DNA of 49,001 bases from contig VGYC01000028.1 of the NCBI GenBank assembly GCA_016873095.1, positions 1 through 49,001 on the forward strand. Direction: 5' to 3'. Each line of letters opens with the position of its first letter. Position 1 is the stretch's first letter. Shown here piece by piece: positions 24,579-33,284 of this stretch. The notes beneath the pieces were generated by a model. The model made no database searches. It saw nothing but the letters and a program-made list of their open reading frames with translations, and was not told the origin of the DNA. The position numbers and the translations under genes are program-made. The DNA comes from Planctomycetota bacterium (GTDB lineage Bacteria > Planctomycetota > Planctomycetia > Gemmatales > Gemmataceae).

Positions 24579-25877
24579 CTACGCGCTCTTCTTATCTGCG
24601 GGCTTCTTCTCGAAAAGCGGCTTTTCGCCGCGGACCACGCCTTCGGTGATGACAAATTTTTCCTTGGGCTCCATCTCGGGGAGGTCGTACATGATATCGG
24701 TCATGACCTCTTCGACGATGCTGCGCAGGCCACGGGCGCCGGTATCGCGTTCCTTGGCCTTGCGGGCGATCTCGGAGAGGGCTTGCGGCGTGAATTCCAG
24801 CTCCGCGCCTTCCATCTCGAAGAGCTTGCGGTACTGCCGGGACAAGGCGTTGCGCGGCTCGGTAAGGATGCGGACCAGCGATTCCTCATCCAGCGGGTCG
24901 AGCGGGGCCAATACCGGTAGCCGGCCGACAAACTCGGGGATCATGCCGAACTCGATCAGGTCGTCGCTGGTCACGCGGCCGAGCAGTTCGCCCAGGTGAT
25001 GCTCGCGATGCTCGGGGTTGCTGCCGAAGCCGATCGTCTTGCGGCCGATGCGGCGGGCGATGAGATTGTCCAGCCCCACGAAGGTGCCGCCGCAGATGAA
25101 CAGGATGTTGGTGGTGTCAACCTGGATGTATTGCTGCTCGGGATGCTTGCGGCCGCCCTGCGGGGGCACGTTGCTGACCGTCCCTTCGAGCATCTTGAGC
25201 AGGGCTTGCTGGACGCCCTCGCCGGAGACATCGCGCGTGATGCTGACATTCTGACTGGTCTTGGCGATCTTGTCGACTTCATCGATGTAGACGATGCCGC
25301 GCTGGGCCGCCTCGATGTCGAAGTCGGCGGCGTGCAGCAGCTTCAGCAGCAGGTTCTCGACGTCCTCGCCGACATAGCCCGCCTCGGTGAGCGTGGTGGC
25401 GTCGCCGATGGCAAAGGGCACGTCCAGCACCTTGGCGAGCGTGCGGGCCAGCAACGTCTTGCCGCTGCCGGTCGGGCCGATGAGCAGGATGTTGCTCTTG
25501 TCCACCTCAACGTCGGTATGCCCTTCCTCGCCGATGCTGAGTCGCTTGTAATGATTGTGCACGGCGACGGAGAGAACCTTCTTGGCCCGCTGCTGGCCGA
25601 TCACGTACTGGTCCAGCTTCTCCTTGATGGATCGCGGCGAGGGGATGTGGGTGACGAGGCTCTTGGATACGCCGCGGCGGCGCTTTTCCTGGTCGATGAT
25701 CGACTGGCACAGCTCGATGCATTCGCCGCAGATGTACACGTCGCCAGGCCCCTCGACGAGGGGACCGACATCGCGATAGCTCTTGCGGCAGAACGAGCAA
25801 AATGCATTACGGTTGCGGCCGCTATTGCCGGTCGGCCGACGCCCGCCATTGCCCGTGCCGGTATCTTTGGTCGCCAA
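24579..25877 (-). CDS. clpX: ATP-dependent Clp protease ATP-binding subunit ClpX
   Basis: 432 residues. It has an N-terminal C4 zinc-binding domain (CSFCRKS ... YICGEC), then an AAA+ module with Walker [16 protein letters not shown], pore loop [11 protein letters not shown], Walker [13 protein letters not shown], the IGRKTIGFG segment near the ClpP-binding loop, and the arginine-finger/sensor region [23 protein letters not shown]. ClpX unfolds tagged or specific substrates and feeds them to ClpP. The Gly/Asn-rich N-terminal tail ahead of the zinc domain is somewhat longer than usual. clpP and tig are not adjacent, which differs from the common tig-clpP-clpX order. Confidence 0.97.
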   Translation of the reverse strand: MATKDTGTGNGGRRPTGNSGRNRNAFCSFCRKSYRDVGPLVEGPGDVYICGECIELCQSIIDQEKRRRGVSKSLVTHIPSPRSIKEKLDQYVIGQQRAKKVLSVAVHNHYKRLSIGEEGHTDVEVDKSNILLIGPTGSGKTLLARTLAKVLDVPFAIGDATTLTEAGYVGEDVENLLLKLLHAADFDIEAAQRGIVYIDEVDKIAKTSQNVSITRDVSGEGVQQALLKMLEGTVSNVPPQGGRKHPEQQYIQVDTTNILFICGGTFVGLDNLIARRIGRKTIGFGSNPEHREHHLGELLGRVTSDDLIEFGMIPEFVGRLPVLAPLDPLDEESLVRILTEPRNALSRQYRKLFEMEGAELEFTPQALSEIARKAKERDTGARGLRSIVEEVMTDIMYDLPEMEPKEKFVITEGVVRGEKPLFEKKPADKKSA

Positions 25878-25945
25878 TGCAATCTCCTTGTAAAGTAATC
25901 GACCTGGAGAATTCTACGTTCTGACCTGGATGCACGCAAGCGATT

Positions 25946-26338
25946 TCAGGACACTTCGGCACCGGTGGGCGGCTGATTATTGACCGAAGACGCGTCCGGA
26001 GCCGAGGATCGTGTTTCGGCAGCGTTGTCCCGGGCTTCCATCTGTGCGGAGGCCGCGGAAGAAGTGGGCGTGGCCGCTTCCGGCTTCTGGCGTCCGCCGC
26101 GGATTCGCTCCAGTTCCTCCCGACTCAGTAAACCTTGCTCGAACAGGGATTGATAGTCCAGAGAACCGTCCGCGGCGCACGAGTCGTCTCGTCGCCGCCA
26201 GCGATTGACAAGAACAACAGCAATGGCACTCAGCAGCAGCAAGGCGGCGAGAGCGACTGTGGCCCAGACAAGCCCGGGATCGAGAGATCGCCTGGCCAGC
26301 AGGGGAAGAACATCCGGCGGTCGCCAGGCCTGCCACAT
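25946..26338 (-). CDS. small single-pass membrane protein (130 aa)
   Basis: No recognised family. ATG 26338 gives MWQAWRPPDV followed by one strong membrane helix (about 22-44, VWATVALAALLLLSAIAVVLV) and a positively charged stop-transfer RWRRR. Next is a short conserved-looking motif SLFEQGLLSREELERIR that resembles the SHOCT-like short C-terminal motif found after membrane anchors. The tail is Ala/Ser/Glu-rich and disordered. A much longer frame to 26872 is not coding upstream of this point. It lies 69 bp upstream of clpX on no shared operon evidence beyond strand. Confidence 0.6.
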   Translation of the reverse strand: MWQAWRPPDVLPLLARRSLDPGLVWATVALAALLLLSAIAVVLVNRWRRRDDSCAADGSLDYQSLFEQGLLSREELERIRGGRQKPEAATPTSSAASAQMEARDNAAETRSSAPDASSVNNQPPTGAEVS

Positions 26339-26620
26339 CGAAGTCCACCGCGGCTCACTGGAGCATTCCAGTAACCGGCCGAGCAGTTGCGTCTCGCCCG
26401 TGCAGTCTATTATAGCGCCGAGCTTGCCGAGGTCGAAAAAAAATGGCTCGCTCGATTGCGCCGTTACGACGGCCCGCCCCACGAAGCGGAACCACCGCCA
26501 AACCCGCCACGGCAAGCGGCCAGGCCGCCCGGCCTCGCGTTGTTTTGGAGACGGCGAATCATAAGATTTTCCGAAGACAGCGACCTTGCCGGATCGATCT
26601 CTTTCCCAAGATGATTGCCC

Positions 26621-27172
26621 ATGACGCGCATCTTTCTCACCCTGGCCGTTTTCGTCATCCTGGCGATGACGGCCACCATCATCGTGGGCTTCGCCTCCTT
26701 TTCGATGGAAGTGTCCGGGGCCAAGTCGGACACCTTCATGGTGCATTTCAATCTCGGCCTGGTCACTGTCCTGGCCATCCTGCTGGTGCACTGCATCATC
26801 TTCACCTATTTCCTGGGAACCGGCCGCTGGGTGAAGGAGGTCGGCCTGGCCTATCAGCTGCCGGACCAGCACTTACCCAAGCTGACGCGCGAGCTGAAGC
26901 GGAGCACGTTTCCGCCGGCGCTGTTCGCGATGCTGACCGCCATCGGCACAGCCGCAGCCGGCGCCGGCGCCCAGCTGCAGGAATGGCCGTGGTACATCCA
27001 CGCAACTGCGGCCGGCATCACCTTCCTCGTCAACCTCTGGGCCTTCGCCGTCGAGTATGCCAATCTCAGGCTCAACGCCCGGGTCATCACCGAAGTGCTA
27101 GACGAGGTGGACCGCATCCGGGCCTCGCGCGGGTTGCCCTCGAATCTGGAAGCACTGGAACAGGACCAGTGA
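26621..27172 (+). CDS. membrane protein of unknown function (183 aa)
   Basis: From ATG 26621 the protein has an N-terminal membrane helix (IFLTLAVFVILAMTATIIVGF), a second (VHFNLGLVTVLAILLVHCIIFTYF), then a soluble helical stretch (QLPDQHLPKLTRELKRSTFPP). Two more helices follow, then a charged helical C-terminus (NLRLNARVITEVLDEVDRIRASR). The FNLGL-x-HCIIFTYF-GTGRW pattern suggests a conserved heme- or quinone-type four-helix arrangement, but I cannot name a family. It is convergent with purB (31 bp between stops). Confidence 0.7.
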   Translation: MTRIFLTLAVFVILAMTATIIVGFASFSMEVSGAKSDTFMVHFNLGLVTVLAILLVHCIIFTYFLGTGRWVKEVGLAYQLPDQHLPKLTRELKRSTFPPALFAMLTAIGTAAAGAGAQLQEWPWYIHATAAGITFLVNLWAFAVEYANLRLNARVITEVLDEVDRIRASRGLPSNLEALEQDQ

Positions 27173-27202
27173 CGGCGACCAGGATGAGCACGCGACGTGC
27201 GC

Positions 27203-28612
27203 TCACGAACGCATCTCCGCCAGCCGCTTCTCCCAGCGTGCGCACGTCTCGTGGGCCGTCTGTGACGACGAGCCGACATAGCCGGCAGGATCCTTCAAGA
27301 TGCTCTGCTGAGCCGGGGACAGCCGTTCGAGATAAGGCCGGAGGCCGGCGTCCGCCTGGATGAGCTGGGCGAGCGTGACCTTCATCGCCAGCGCCTGACG
27401 GGCGAGAACTCGGGCCTGTTCGTGGGCGTCCGGGTGGCCGGCCAGGGACAGCAAGACGTAAAGCGGCTCGGCAGTCACCGGATCCTTGCCGGCTTCGAGC
27501 ACTTCGCGCATGCGGGCCGCATCGGGCTCGATGCTGGCCAGGGCGCCTTTCAGCCGGTGCACGCCATAGGCGAACGCAGCCACGAATTCCGTCACGAAGC
27601 GGCTCGATGCCGAGTTGGTCAGGTCGCGCTGATGCTCCGACACCTGATCGAGCAGCACGGTCGTCAGCCGCGGCATGTACGCCTTCCACAGGCTCTTGAC
27701 GTTCTCGAAATCCTTGGGATTGATCTTGTGCGGCATGGTGGACGAGCCGACGACCTCGGACTTCGGATCCTCTGCCTTGCGGTCGCGCAGCTCGCGGATC
27801 TCGCTGCGCTGCAGGTGTCGGAAATCGTCCGCCAGATTGGCCATCACCCCCCAGCACGACGCCAGAGAATAGACGAAGTCGGCGATCGGCTCCGGCTGCA
27901 CGACCTGGCTGGAAATCTCCGGCACGGCCAGGCCCAGCCTGGTCATGAGCTGGGCTTCCAGGTCGGCCGGCCGCTGCGGATGGAGCAGCGACAGCGCGTT
28001 GTACGCTCCCACGGCGCCGGCGAACTTGCCCGGCAACCTACGCGCGGCAGCGATGATCGTTTCCAGGCGCTGGCCCAGCCGCGAGACATACAGCGCGACG
28101 GCGAAGCCGAAGGTGATGGGCACTGCGTGCTGCCCGTGTGTCCGGCCCATCTGTGGCGTGTCCGCGTGTGCGCGGGCCAGGCGGATCAACTGCCCGAGCA
28201 GGTCGCGCAGAAACGGCACGACGACGCGCTCGGTCGCTTCCTTCAAGCTCAACGCGCGAGCGGAATCCATGATGTCGGCCGAGGTGGCGAACAGGTGGAC
28301 ATAGGGCCGGGCCTGCGGGCCGATCTTGCGGCGGATGCAGTTCACCAGGGCGCGGATGTTGTGCTGGATGCGGCTCTCTTCCTCGTAAACCTCCTCGGGC
28401 GTCACCGCGGCGCAGGCCGTGACGATCTCGGCCGCCTGCTCGCGCGTGCACACGCCCCGCTCCGCCAGCACCTCGGCAAGGGCGCCTTCCACGCGCGCCA
28501 GATACTTCACCTGGGCCGACTCGGAGACGAAAGGATGCAGCTGCTTGAAGAAGCCCTCGTCCGCGAGATAGTAGCGGGCATCCAGCGGCGAAGCAGTGTC
28601 AAACGGATTCAT
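27203..28612 (-). CDS. purB: adenylosuccinate lyase
   Basis: 469 residues of the fumarase/aspartase superfamily. Conserved regions are seen as QMGRTHGQHAVPITFG (first catalytic His region), SSRFVTEFVAAFAYG and the signature loop GSSTMPHKINPKDFENVKSL. The enzyme acts twice in purine synthesis: it splits SAICAR to AICAR and adenylosuccinate to AMP, releasing fumarate each time. Length and domain order are typical. The ATG at 28612 begins MNPFDTASPLDARYY, matching the family N-terminus. It stands alone and no other pur genes are adjacent. Confidence 0.95.
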   Translation of the reverse strand: MNPFDTASPLDARYYLADEGFFKQLHPFVSESAQVKYLARVEGALAEVLAERGVCTREQAAEIVTACAAVTPEEVYEEESRIQHNIRALVNCIRRKIGPQARPYVHLFATSADIMDSARALSLKEATERVVVPFLRDLLGQLIRLARAHADTPQMGRTHGQHAVPITFGFAVALYVSRLGQRLETIIAAARRLPGKFAGAVGAYNALSLLHPQRPADLEAQLMTRLGLAVPEISSQVVQPEPIADFVYSLASCWGVMANLADDFRHLQRSEIRELRDRKAEDPKSEVVGSSTMPHKINPKDFENVKSLWKAYMPRLTTVLLDQVSEHQRDLTNSASSRFVTEFVAAFAYGVHRLKGALASIEPDAARMREVLEAGKDPVTAEPLYVLLSLAGHPDAHEQARVLARQALAMKVTLAQLIQADAGLRPYLERLSPAQQSILKDPAGYVGSSSQTAHETCARWEKRLAEMRS

Positions 28613-28710
28613 ACGCAGCCTCGAAGAAACACGAATGGCGAGAGGGCATTATATCGCCGGGCAAGACTTCTGAGAGCTCAGCGTGATTCCTTGCACGCGA
28701 ATCCAAAGAG

Positions 28711-28775
28711 AACCACGGATTTCACCGATTTCACGCTCGTTCTTCCGATCAGTGCTATCCGTGAAATCCGTGGTT
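28711..28775. repeat. 15-bp inverted repeat followed by T-run (repeat/terminator-like)
   Basis: AACCACGGATTTCAC (28711-28725) pairs perfectly with GTGAAATCCGTGGTT (28761-28775); the spacer is 35 nt and contains another partial TTTCAC unit. A six-T run follows on the plus strand. Such ATTTCACGGATTTCAC units are a frequent intergenic repeat type in bacteria. It sits between purB and the cysteine-cluster gene, both on the minus strand. Confidence 0.6.
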
Positions 28776-28789
28776 TTTTCGCAGCCTCG

Positions 28790-29311
28790 CTAGCTACTAT
28801 AGGACAGCCGTCGCCGCGCTCTCTCCGCCTGGCGCTGGATATCTTCGAAGTCGCGGTCCAGCGCGCTGCAGCCTGGTGGATGCTCGATGAGCCCCTTGTC
28901 GCGCAAGCGCTCCCAGAGCCGGAAGTAGAGCCCCGCCTCGGCGGCGTCCTGTTCGCGCGCCCGGACGGTCGCCGCGTACCGTCGCCTGGACTCGTCAGCC
29001 GACATGTGCGTATCGAAGTAGGCGCAGCCATACGGCGCATGCTCGTGCACCACGCACTTCCCCTCGAACAACCAGTGGCAATGGCCGTTCGCCTGACGAG
29101 CCGGGACCAGCACCGGATACGGCTTGTCGATGCGGGCCCGCAGATGCTCCTCGGCCCAGACAAACAGGTCGCGCCCCTCCGGGCAGAGCCGGTCAAGATC
29201 GGCGACATCCAGTCCGCCGGGCACGTGCCGGCATGGCACCCGGCAGCGCTCGCAACCGCAACGCGTGCGAGCGAAGCCGTGCATCTGGCGATCGGCGGGG
29301 GCTTCATCCAT
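28790..29311 (-). CDS. YkgJ-like cysteine cluster protein (173 aa)
   Basis: A cysteine-rich N-terminus, RCGCERCRVPCRHVPG, is followed by LCPEG and later GHCHWLFEGKCVVHEHAPYGCAYFDTH. This spacing resembles the zinc/iron-chelating YkgJ/UPF0153 family, where eight cysteines bind metal. The C-terminal 70 residues are charged helices (RRRYAATVRAREQDAAEAGLYF). Function in the family is unknown. Start may be ATG 29311 or the internal ATG ten codons later (MHGFARTRC); neither has a clear ribosome binding site. Confidence 0.65.
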   Translation of the reverse strand: MDEAPADRQMHGFARTRCGCERCRVPCRHVPGGLDVADLDRLCPEGRDLFVWAEEHLRARIDKPYPVLVPARQANGHCHWLFEGKCVVHEHAPYGCAYFDTHMSADESRRRYAATVRAREQDAAEAGLYFRLWERLRDKGLIEHPPGCSALDRDFEDIQRQAERARRRLSYSS

Positions 29312-29428
29312 GCAGTACGATGTAGCGAAATGAGGCTCGCTTGTGCAAGATTGCGTTCAAATCGCGCTACCGTGCCGGAGCATTCGGCCAGAAAGGGTAA
29401 GTTTGGTTAGAGCCCTGACAAGCAGCCG

Positions 29429-29890
29429 TCATTGCCGGGGCAGGACTCGCGTGGCCACCAGCACAATGCGTGGTACGCCCTCTACCTCGCTGACGCGAAT
29501 GGAGCCAATGACGATGACTTGTTGTCCGGTACGGAATTCGGTTTCGCGCAGGCAATGGATGCGGCGAAAACCTCGTCGCCAATTGTCTTTGTCGCTTTGG
29601 GCCGGGTCGTGTTCCAGGAAAAAGCCCTTGTTTGCCCTGCGGACCACGCCGGCGATTTTCAACTCAAAGTCAGCGGGATACCTGTCGACGAAGTCTTTGG
29701 CGCCCAAGCGAACGAGTTCGGCGTACATGGCTTTGGCGTCGATGGTCTGCCTGGACAATTCGAGCAGTCTGAGTCGCTCGCGCTCGGCGGCGGCCTTGCG
29801 CTTGACCTCCTTTTCAAGAGCCTCCTGAGCCTCCCTGGCTAGTTTTTGCAGCCGAGCTTGTTCAGCGGCAGCTTGTTTTTGCAGTTCTTG
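29429..29890 (-). pseudogene. OB-fold-like C-terminal part of the amber-interrupted lipoprotein gene
   Basis: This open stretch is in exactly the same frame as the gene that stops at TAG 29893-29891 and continues to TGA 29431-29429. It encodes an Ala/Glu/Lys-rich coiled coil (QELQKQAAAEQARLQKLARE...) and then a beta-rich domain (DFELKIAGVVRRANKGFFLE ... GQQVIVIGSIRVSEVEGVPRIVLVATRVL) resembling tRNA_anti-like OB folds. There is no ATG before the middle of the domain, so independent translation is unlikely unless from the TTG at 29758. Best read as the tail of a longer protein cut off by a CAG-to-TAG type change, or reached by readthrough. Confidence 0.6.
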
Positions 29891-30835
29891 CTAGTGTGCC
29901 AGCAAGAAAGTACGCGGCAAGTGAAAGCGCAACAAGCCATAGCCCTCGAACACGTCTGCAGGCAGTTCCAGGCGCAAATACTCGATCCTGCTCGGTGCGG
30001 CCTCGAATTCCAACGACTCCGTGATCGTTTCGTTCGTCCGCAGCAGGCGCCGGGCTGGAGTGGCTGTCGGCACACGCTTCAAGAACGCGTTGGTTTGATC
30101 GCGCAGCCGCGGTTGATCCTCAGCTGAGGCGGCCGACCAACCCCTGAAGTCGATGGCTTGATCCCCGCGATTCTGCACTTTCAAGCGCACCCGCAACCGG
30201 TTTGCCTGAAATTGAAGATCATCAACAGAAACAAGCAATCCGGCTTGCTTGACGGCGAACTTGCTGGCGTCGGCCCACTCGGAAGAACCTTGTGCCGTGC
30301 CCGCCGCGTTTGCTCCCGGAAGGAACTTCAGGGGCTCCAGCGTCTGGTTGGTGGTGTTGCGCATGGCAGCCCGTTTGGCGGTCTCCTTTGCCTTCGCTTC
30401 CAGGCGAGCGTTTTCGGCCGCCTTGGCTGCTTCCCGATCCGCGCGCGGATTCGGCAGCAGACTGGGTTCTGCCTGCGAAACAACGGTTCCATGTTGACCG
30501 TTGATGATCGCTTCAAATGAAGTCACGCGGCCGGCGACATCGCGACGGAGGTTAAAAATCTTTCCCGTGTAATGTTCGGCTGAATTCTTGCTCTTGAAGT
30601 CGAAATCAAATGCAATCACTCGCTTGTTCGGGTCGAATACGGTATTGGACACCGTTTGAGTGACATCCTGCGAATCCATGATGACGGCCGGTTCGCCGTC
30701 TTGAATGGTCAAATGCTCGCCGAGGTTCGGGCCCTGCTCAGCGTGGCCGCCGGCGCACCCCAGCTGCCAGGCGAGAATCACGGCCATGAGCCATCGCTTC
30801 AACTTCGCAGACTTTTCATGAACAATCACAGGCAT
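29891..30835 (-). CDS. lipoprotein with internal Ig-like domain, ends at an in-frame amber codon (314 aa)
   Basis: The N-terminus has a basic segment (KSAKLKRWL), a hydrophobic core and a lipobox ending at C27 (WQLGC-AGG), so it is probably a lipoprotein. A first domain (about 40-135) is not recognised. An Ala/Glu/Lys-rich helix (ADREAAKAAENARLEAKAKE) follows, then a beta domain (about 200-310; VSVDDLQFQANRLRVRLKVQN, FEAAPSRIEYLRLELP) similar in style to DUF4352/Ig-like modules. The frame stops at TAG 29893-29891 but continues open downstream for 154 codons (see 29429-29890). The truncated product may be non-functional or the shorter form may be real. Confidence 0.7.
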   Translation of the reverse strand: MPVIVHEKSAKLKRWLMAVILAWQLGCAGGHAEQGPNLGEHLTIQDGEPAVIMDSQDVTQTVSNTVFDPNKRVIAFDFDFKSKNSAEHYTGKIFNLRRDVAGRVTSFEAIINGQHGTVVSQAEPSLLPNPRADREAAKAAENARLEAKAKETAKRAAMRNTTNQTLEPLKFLPGANAAGTAQGSSEWADASKFAVKQAGLLVSVDDLQFQANRLRVRLKVQNRGDQAIDFRGWSAASAEDQPRLRDQTNAFLKRVPTATPARRLLRTNETITESLEFEAAPSRIEYLRLELPADVFEGYGLLRFHLPRTFLLAH

Positions 30836-31068
30836 AACACCATTTTCGGGTACAACGCATGTTTGGAATTCCTACATGGCTTTCACGGTTCAGGTTGCCG
30901 GCGAGTGTGAACCCCGCTCCTTCCCATCCAAGGAACTACCGGCATTGTAGCGTCGGTTGGCTGGCACGCCAGGAAAATGTGCCTGCGTCGCCAGCGCGAG
31001 ACTTCGCGAAGGCAGTCCAGCCGCACGGTTGCATGGGCGCGGTGCAGCACAACGTCTTTTCCCACGTA

Positions 31069-32649
31069 TCAAGATCGGCGCGATAACGCACTTTCCCGGC
31101 GCCACTGTCGCCATTGGTCGAGATAGTAATTCAAGAGCACCGGTCGATCCAGCGTGGACGTTGCCGCATCGACATCAGCCCGATCCTCCGGAGCGAACAT
31201 GGCTTTCAGGGCCGCGGCGGACAGAGGGCCGGCATGCTCAATTTTCTCAAGGGTCGATAAGTCGAGCGGACGCCGGGCGGCCATGACAAAACCCCAGTCG
31301 CCAAACGACGGCACGAAGCGGCGGTATGGCAGCGGATGCAAACCAGCCGCCTTGACCGTGTCGTGGATGCACCAAAACGCATCGCGAGCCAGAACGGGCG
31401 AGGTGGCCTGCGTGACAAACAGGCCCGTCGCACTGAGATGCCTACGGACCAATCGATAAAACTGCACGGAGTACAGTTTGACAAGAACCTCATGGCTCGG
31501 ATCCGGAAGGTCGGCGAGAATGATGTCATAAGTCGTCGTCGAGGACTCCAGGAACTTGAAGGCGTCCTCGGAGACCACGTGTACGCGCTGATCATGAAAG
31601 GCGCCCCGATTCAAGAGGACCAGGGCGGGCAAGCTGCGACCCAGACGGGTCATGCTTGGGTCCAGGTCCACAATGGTAACGGCGTTGACAGCGGGATCCT
31701 TCAGCAGTTCGCGGGCCACCAAACCGTCACCGCCACCGAGCACAAGGATCCGTTCGCGGTTCGGCGCCAGTGCGAGTGCGGGATGGACGAGCGCCTCATG
31801 ATACAGGTGCTCGTCGATGGAGGAAAACTGCAGATGGCCATTAAGGTACAGACGCCAGTCGTCCTGCCAGCGGGTCAGCACGATGCGCTGGTAAGCAGTT
31901 TGTTCGGAGTAGACGATTTCATCCTGGTACAGTCGGCTTTCAAGCCAGAAGAGAAGGCGCCCCGAGTACAACAGGCCGGCCGAATGAGCGCCAGCGATCC
32001 CGCCACAAAGGGCAAGCGCGAACCACGGCCGCCGCAGGTCCTTCCGGAAGGCCAGAATGTTCCAGCCGGCTACTACCACGTTGAGCAAGCCGACCAGAAA
32101 AGAAGTCCGCATCAGGCCGAGGGATGGCAGTAGAAGCAATGGGAAGAGTAGCGAGCCGAGCAGGGCGCCAAGGTAATCAAATGACAGTGCTTGGGCAAGA
32201 ATGATCTGCAGCGAGCCGTAGCGATTGAGGAGCCGGGTCAGAAGAGGCAGTTCCAGGCCGGTCAAGGCGCCAACACTCACCAACGTGCCGTATTGCACAA
32301 ACCCGAAGACGCCTTCCATTGAATAGGTCCAGAAGAGCAGAGCGGCCGACGGTCCACCGACAACGGCCAGGAGCATTTCCGTGAAGATGAAAACCTCCAG
32401 GAGATGAACGCGCACTAGGTGCGAAGCAAAAGAGCCAAGTCCCATGGCGCCGATGAAAACACCAATGGCAATGGAGAACTGGGTTACGCTGCTGCCCAGC
32501 AGGTAACTGGAGACAGTGGCGATCATCAATTCGTAGATCAGGCCGCAGCCGCCGACGAACAGGATGGACACTAACAGGATCAGGCCCTTGCCGCGCTGTC
32601 CAGGCAGAGGCGGCTGCGGAGCGCTGTCTTCTGCAGTTGCATTTTCCAT
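31069..32649 (-). CDS. membrane-anchored spermidine synthase-like aminopropyltransferase
   Basis: 526 residues from ATG 32649 (MENATAED). Residues about 20-240 contain seven or so membrane helices (LILLVSILFVGGCGLIYELM, FSIAIGVFIGAMGLGSFASH and others). The C-terminal half is a spermidine-synthase fold with the SAM-binding signature ILVLGGGDGLVARELL, VTIVDLDPSMTRLGR and the catalytic-region ILADLPDPS. Such fusions transfer an aminopropyl group from decarboxylated AdoMet, or at least bind it, at the membrane. It closes a four-gene minus-strand operon with an AdoMet decarboxylase at the head, which fits that role. The longer frame to 32760 overlaps the preceding lipoprotein gene and was not used. 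Confidence 0.9.
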   Translation of the reverse strand: MENATAEDSAPQPPLPGQRGKGLILLVSILFVGGCGLIYELMIATVSSYLLGSSVTQFSIAIGVFIGAMGLGSFASHLVRVHLLEVFIFTEMLLAVVGGPSAALLFWTYSMEGVFGFVQYGTLVSVGALTGLELPLLTRLLNRYGSLQIILAQALSFDYLGALLGSLLFPLLLLPSLGLMRTSFLVGLLNVVVAGWNILAFRKDLRRPWFALALCGGIAGAHSAGLLYSGRLLFWLESRLYQDEIVYSEQTAYQRIVLTRWQDDWRLYLNGHLQFSSIDEHLYHEALVHPALALAPNRERILVLGGGDGLVARELLKDPAVNAVTIVDLDPSMTRLGRSLPALVLLNRGAFHDQRVHVVSEDAFKFLESSTTTYDIILADLPDPSHEVLVKLYSVQFYRLVRRHLSATGLFVTQATSPVLARDAFWCIHDTVKAAGLHPLPYRRFVPSFGDWGFVMAARRPLDLSTLEKIEHAGPLSAAALKAMFAPEDRADVDAATSTLDRPVLLNYYLDQWRQWRRESALSRRS

Positions 32650-32680
32650 GTGGACAGGAATTCGCGTCCGGGCTTCATGG

Positions 32681-32968
32681 TCAAGATGAGCCCGCAACAC
32701 CGGAACGGCCGAAACCGCCGCGGACCACCGACGACCGGACTGCACCACCCGGCCGCACACCGGCAGACGCCACGGATGCCACGGGAGCGGCTACCCGCGC
32801 AGGTCCGTGTCTGGTCACGATCGGGAAGATGAACACACCTCGACGGCCACCTGACTGGCCGCCAGGATCACGGTCCTTGGGATCCTGATCCTCCCGCGCT
32901 GTGCAACTCGGTAGCAGCCAGACAACCGACTGAAGCAGAACCAGCTTGACGAAGGTGGACTTTTTCAT
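32681..32968 (-). CDS. small lipoprotein with RGGFG tail (95 aa)
   Basis: ATG 32968 follows AGGAAGG and is 2 bp from the DUF350 stop. The leader MKKSTFVKLVLLQSVVWLLPSC ends in a lipobox (LPSC), so a lipidated protein of about 75 residues results. The mature part is Gly/Arg/Ser/Val-rich and ends SSVVRGGFGRSGVAGSS. The same V-x-RGGFG-x-S tail occurs in E. coli YgiB/YjfM-type (DUF1190) proteins, and YjfM is encoded next to the DUF350 protein YjfL. The match is short and from memory, so homology is tentative. Confidence 0.7.
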   Translation of the reverse strand: MKKSTFVKLVLLQSVVWLLPSCTAREDQDPKDRDPGGQSGGRRGVFIFPIVTRHGPARVAAPVASVASAGVRPGGAVRSSVVRGGFGRSGVAGSS

Positions 32969-32970
32969 CT

Positions 32971-33219
32971 CTACCTTCCTTCGGACTTGATCACAAGGCC
33001 GACGACAAGGCCCAGCGAGACGATCAAGGCAGCCAAGATCACTGCCATGGCCATGTTGCCCTTCTTGATCTCCTCCCATTCATCGATCTGGCGTGTGGAA
33101 ACTGTGAAAAGCTTCAAGGCAACGATGATGCCGATCCCCATCGACACAGAACCGATGATTGCCCATCCGAACGTGATGAGATAGTTTTCAAACAGTTGCT
33201 GGTACCTTTCCCAATCCAC
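32971..33219 (-). CDS. DUF350-like membrane protein (82 aa)
   Basis: GTG 33219 is preceded by AAAGGAGA at ideal spacing. Two membrane helices (YLITFGWAIIGSVSMGIGIIVALKLF and MAMAVILAALIVSLGLVVGLVI) flank the loop DEWEEIKKGNMAMA, which matches the DUF350 pattern of a charged segment ending in an Asn-x-Ala entering the next helix. Full DUF350 proteins such as YjfL have two such units and this one has a single unit, so it may work as a homodimer. It is placed between the AdoMet decarboxylase and the lipoprotein. Function is unproven, with channel or envelope roles proposed for the family. Confidence 0.78.
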   Translation of the reverse strand: MDWERYQQLFENYLITFGWAIIGSVSMGIGIIVALKLFTVSTRQIDEWEEIKKGNMAMAVILAALIVSLGLVVGLVIKSEGR

Positions 33220-33284
33220 TTGATGTCTCCTTTATTGAGGTGGGCCCCGGCACTCGCACAAAATGCAGGAACTGGTGCTTGCAA

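Noticed and set aside
27422-29410. 662-codon plus-strand frame across purB and the cysteine-cluster gene
   Set aside because: Spans two well-supported minus-strand genes and an intergenic repeat; composition is that of an antisense shadow.
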